8,099 nucleotides of DNA from CAYRIF01 sp964424205. Lineage in GTDB: Bacteria > Bacteroidota > Bacteroidia > Cytophagales > Cyclobacteriaceae. Where the stretch lies: NCBI GenBank assembly GCA_964424205.1, contig CAYRIF010000175.1, positions 1 through 8,099 on the forward strand. The letters run 5' to 3'. Of this stretch, positions 5,958 to 8,099 are shown in pieces (the first letter of the stretch is position 1; each line of letters begins with the position of its first letter). The position numbers and the translations under genes are program-made. The notes beneath the pieces are model-generated. The model was not told where the DNA came from. It searched no databases and worked only from the letters and a program-made list of their open reading frames with translations.

Positions 5958-5983
5958 AAAAAATAGATTCTAAAGCGCTATTT
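5958..5983 (-). terminator. weak terminator after the permease gene
   Basis: On the minus strand AAATAG (5983-5978) pairs with CTATTT (5966-5961) around an 11-nt loop, followed by a T-run (5963-5958). It begins about 20 bp after the permease stop. The stem is AT-rich, so termination may be leaky. The rest of 5833-6003 shows only a short palindrome, AGTTAG-A-CTAACT, at 5911-5923. Confidence 0.3.
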
Positions 5984-6003
5984 CAATATTAATGTAGCAA
6001 AAT

Positions 6004-7320
6004 CTATTTGCGATTTTTATTTTTGGAATATCCCCAAGCGCCCAATGCTAACAAAACATACAATAAAATAATGGCAAGCATTTGCGCCCATTTATGTGTA
6101 AATTCATAATATAAAATTAGCAACCCGCCAATTCCTAGCCCAAATATGGACAAAGCGGTAAGAAACTTTGAAGAATGCGTTTTATCTCTGATTTTATAAT
6201 TGGCAATTGCCATTAATAATGATACTAACAGAAAAGTGATACTCCCAAATTCCAGTATCACTTCCAATCCACCAATCAGAATTAAAATACTTGCCATTGC
6301 TGCCATTCCAATAATTGCATTGTTTGGACTATTATTCTTTCTAATCGATAACCACTTTGGGAAATACCCATCATTGGCAATTACTGACATTTGCCTCGAT
6401 GAGCCAAAAACCGTACCGCTTATAGCACTACTGGTGGCTAATATTGCTCCCAAAATCACGAGATTTGTGCCTAGTTTTCCAAGCACTTTTCCCGCTCCTG
6501 CAGCAAGTGCATATTCTTTATTTTTAATAATTTCTTCTGTTGGAATAGCAAATAATGCCCCTAATGCTATCACTACATAAATCAGAATGGCTAAACCTAT
6601 TGCTAAATATATAGCTCGTGGGATATTTTTATTAGGATTTGTCATTTCATTTACCGCATTAATCACCAACTGAAATCCTTCATAGGAAACAAATGTCAGT
6701 GAGGCAACTATAAGAATGGACAACAATCCTGAATTTTCCGCGTCTAAACTCATATTGCCAATAAATATTCCGAAATCCGTTGTTCCGTGTTGCATTAACA
6801 CAAATGAAATAATAGTCAGCACAATCAATTTAGTATAAACCATCAAATCCTCAATCTTCCCCATTCCGTTTACACTCCATAAATTGATAACAGTGAAAAT
6901 TCCAATGACTGCAACAGCAATAGCTTTTCTAACCCATATATTGTTAGCAAAATCGGTACTACTAATAGCATAAGAAGAAAAAGTATAAGCGTACAATGCC
7001 AATGTACTGATGTACCCAAAAATAATAAACCACCCGATAGCAGCCGCTGAAAAATGTGACTCAGGATATGTTTTTTTGAAAAATGAATAGGTAGCTCCCT
7101 CATCTTTATAGTACAACCCTAATTTCACATACGAATAAGCTGCTAATGCTGCAATCATCCCACCTATAATAATTGCAATTGGCGTTAAATTTCCAATCAT
7201 CGAAACAGATATTCCAAGAATTGTAAAAATTCCTCCACCCACCATTCCACCCAATGCAATGGCAATTAATTCTGCTAATCCTAAATTCTTATTTCTTTTC
7301 CTATGAATTTCTTTCATCAT
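6004..7320 (-). CDS. APC-superfamily amino acid permease
   Basis: The 438-residue product has the length and about 12 membrane segments of the amino acid/polyamine/organocation (AA_permease_2) family. TM1 carries the glycine-rich GGMVGGGIF (24-32), the unwound substrate-binding helix. TM2 is at about 47-69, TM3 93-115, TM4 131-150, TM5 160-177 and TM6 198-222, the last with SYEGFQ (212-217). NEMTNPNKNIPRAI (224-237) is the conserved loop ahead of TM7. TM8 (about 284-308) has SSAISGTVFGSSRQ, then NDGYFPKW. TM9-TM12 fill about 335-430. It should import an amino acid or related amine across the inner membrane by proton or sodium coupling; the substrate cannot be told. The start is MMK at 7320; the second ATG is equally possible. 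It follows the MarC-family gene by 75 bp on the same strand and may share its transcript. Confidence 0.93.
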   Translation of the reverse strand: MMKEIHRKRNKNLGLAELIAIALGGMVGGGIFTILGISVSMIGNLTPIAIIIGGMIAALAAYSYVKLGLYYKDEGATYSFFKKTYPESHFSAAAIGWFIIFGYISTLALYAYTFSSYAISSTDFANNIWVRKAIAVAVIGIFTVINLWSVNGMGKIEDLMVYTKLIVLTIISFVLMQHGTTDFGIFIGNMSLDAENSGLLSILIVASLTFVSYEGFQLVINAVNEMTNPNKNIPRAIYLAIGLAILIYVVIALGALFAIPTEEIIKNKEYALAAGAGKVLGKLGTNLVILGAILATSSAISGTVFGSSRQMSVIANDGYFPKWLSIRKNNSPNNAIIGMAAMASILILIGGLEVILEFGSITFLLVSLLMAIANYKIRDKTHSSKFLTALSIFGLGIGGLLILYYEFTHKWAQMLAIILLYVLLALGAWGYSKNKNRK

Positions 7321-7342
7321 TTATATTTGTTTTGTAAATTCC

Positions 7343-7373
7343 ATCTCATCAAGATGATTGAGATTCTTTTTTT
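7343..7373 (+). terminator. hairpin with T-run between the two membrane-protein genes
   Basis: ATCTCA at 7343-7348 pairs with TGAGAT at 7359-7364, and a short ATC/GAT pair can form inside. TCTTTTTTT follows on the plus strand. It looks like a plus-strand terminator, yet no plus-strand gene precedes it. On the minus strand it would be a hairpin 22 bp ahead of the permease start, after an A-run, and could act as a leader structure instead. Confidence 0.3.
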
Positions 7374-7395
7374 GCATGACTTAAAAAGTATGGGG

Positions 7396-8010
7396 TCATT
7401 GTAAAAAAGCAATTCTTATCCCCTCAATAACCATATTTGTACCAATAATTGCAATAATTAATCCCATAATTTTTTCAAAAACTCCCAATACATTTTTTCC
7501 AATTTTTTCAACAATATTATCACTAATTCTAAATGATAAATAAGTTAAAAAACACATGACGGCAAAAATAAAAATGACAATACCAATACGAATATAACTA
7601 GTATTGGTAACAAAATTCATAGCGGTTACTATTGTACCCGGCCCGGCAAGTAGTGGGATGGCTAATGGAGAAATTGCTAATTCTTCATTAATCGCCACAT
7701 TTCGTAAGTGTTTGACAGTTGATTTCGCTGATTGCAACATTTCAAAACCAATATAAAAAACTAAAATACCACCTGTTATTTTAAATGCAGGTATGGTTAT
7801 TCCAAATAAATCAAATATAAATTTACCAAGTAAAATAAATACAAATACAATCAAAAACGCGGTTGAGCTGGCTTTTTTATTAATCCTCTCCTTCGTTTTC
7901 TTATCTGCACCTTCCGTTAAAGCAACAAATACAGGAATCCCAGCAATAGGGTTCATGATGGCAAAAAAACTTGTAAATACCGTTAATGAAAATGTTAAAT
8001 AATTATCCAT
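7396..8010 (-). CDS. MarC-family (UPF0056) integral membrane protein
   Basis: At 204 residues this is the normal length for the MarC family. Six membrane segments are visible at about 4-30, 48-68, 70-92, 112-134, 139-160 and 177-198. Two family landmarks are present: FFAIMNPIAGIPVF (15-28) in TM1 and ISPLAIPLLAGPGTI (113-127) in TM4. These are related half-sites with a P near the membrane centre, consistent with an internal duplication. The function of the family is not known. The name comes from the E. coli mar locus, but a role in multiple antibiotic resistance has not held up, and an amino acid or small-solute transport role is only guessed. Its neighbour on the same strand is an amino acid permease. 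The partial gene upstream ends 18 bp before the start, suggesting one operon. No Shine-Dalgarno sequence is seen. Confidence 0.93.
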   Translation of the reverse strand: MDNYLTFSLTVFTSFFAIMNPIAGIPVFVALTEGADKKTKERINKKASSTAFLIVFVFILLGKFIFDLFGITIPAFKITGGILVFYIGFEMLQSAKSTVKHLRNVAINEELAISPLAIPLLAGPGTIVTAMNFVTNTSYIRIGIVIFIFAVMCFLTYLSFRISDNIVEKIGKNVLGVFEKIMGLIIAIIGTNMVIEGIRIAFLQ

Positions 8011-8028
8011 GTACTAAATCATTAATTG

Positions 8029-8099
8029 TTAAATATCCTCATAGATCTCCAACCTATTTCTTAACAGCACCGATTCTTTCTGAAGTGTTTTTATTTGTC
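8029..8099 (-). CDS. C-terminal end of a coiled-coil protein (partial)
   Basis: On the minus strand a frame runs in from the window edge and ends with TAA at 8031-8029. Its 22 visible residues, QIKTLQKESVLLRNRL then EIYEDI, have hydrophobic residues spaced as in an amphipathic coiled-coil helix and protein-like composition. The start lies outside the window, so the family is not known. It ends 18 bp before the MarC-family gene and would be the first gene of that operon if real. One other frame across the same bases is also open but stops earlier and looks less protein-like. Confidence 0.45.
   Translation of the reverse strand, partial: QIKTLQKESVLLRNRLEIYEDI

Noticed and set aside
6870..7103. 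Minus-strand 77-codon ORF
   Set aside because: Out-of-frame shadow within the permease, whose membrane pattern is continuous.

Overview
The window looks like a chromosomal segment of a Bacteroidota bacterium, probably of the Cytophagia type (inference). The reasons are: low GC; start codons preceded by A-rich leaders with no Shine-Dalgarno sequence; promoter boxes of the Bacteroidota form (TTTG, about 19 nt, TAnnTTTG); a secreted CarboxypepD_reg-like protein; and long non-coding stretches packed with intergenic repeats and palindromes.

Layout, left to right. 1-1013: a secreted beta-sandwich protein on the minus strand, with copies of a 9-nt repeat (CATATAAGR) on both sides. 1014-3067: three minus-strand genes, namely an M42-family metallo-aminopeptidase, a small ABM-fold protein and a small PII-like protein. 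3170-3586: a lone plus-strand gene for an all-helical protein of unknown function. 3587-4314: a gene-free mosaic of nested palindromes and direct repeats. The last repeat copy runs into the 3' end of a tandem universal stress protein gene (4315-5151, minus) and supplies its final codons and stop. 5152-6003: a second gene-free stretch. It holds a cluster of DnaA boxes beside a segment of about 23% GC, which is a good candidate for a replication origin. It also holds a promoter and a strong minus-strand terminator that together delimit a candidate small RNA or small-protein gene of about 250 nt. 6004-8099: an APC-family amino acid permease, a MarC-family membrane protein and the last codons of a coiled-coil protein, all on the minus strand and probably co-transcribed at least in part.

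Two themes stand out. The PII-like protein, the helical protein and the Usp lie close together and may belong to one stress or energy-state response; this is inferred only from location and family. The 5340-5835 segment, with DnaA boxes next to a short terminated transcript, is the most interesting part of the window. No tRNA, rRNA, CRISPR array, transposase or phage gene was seen.
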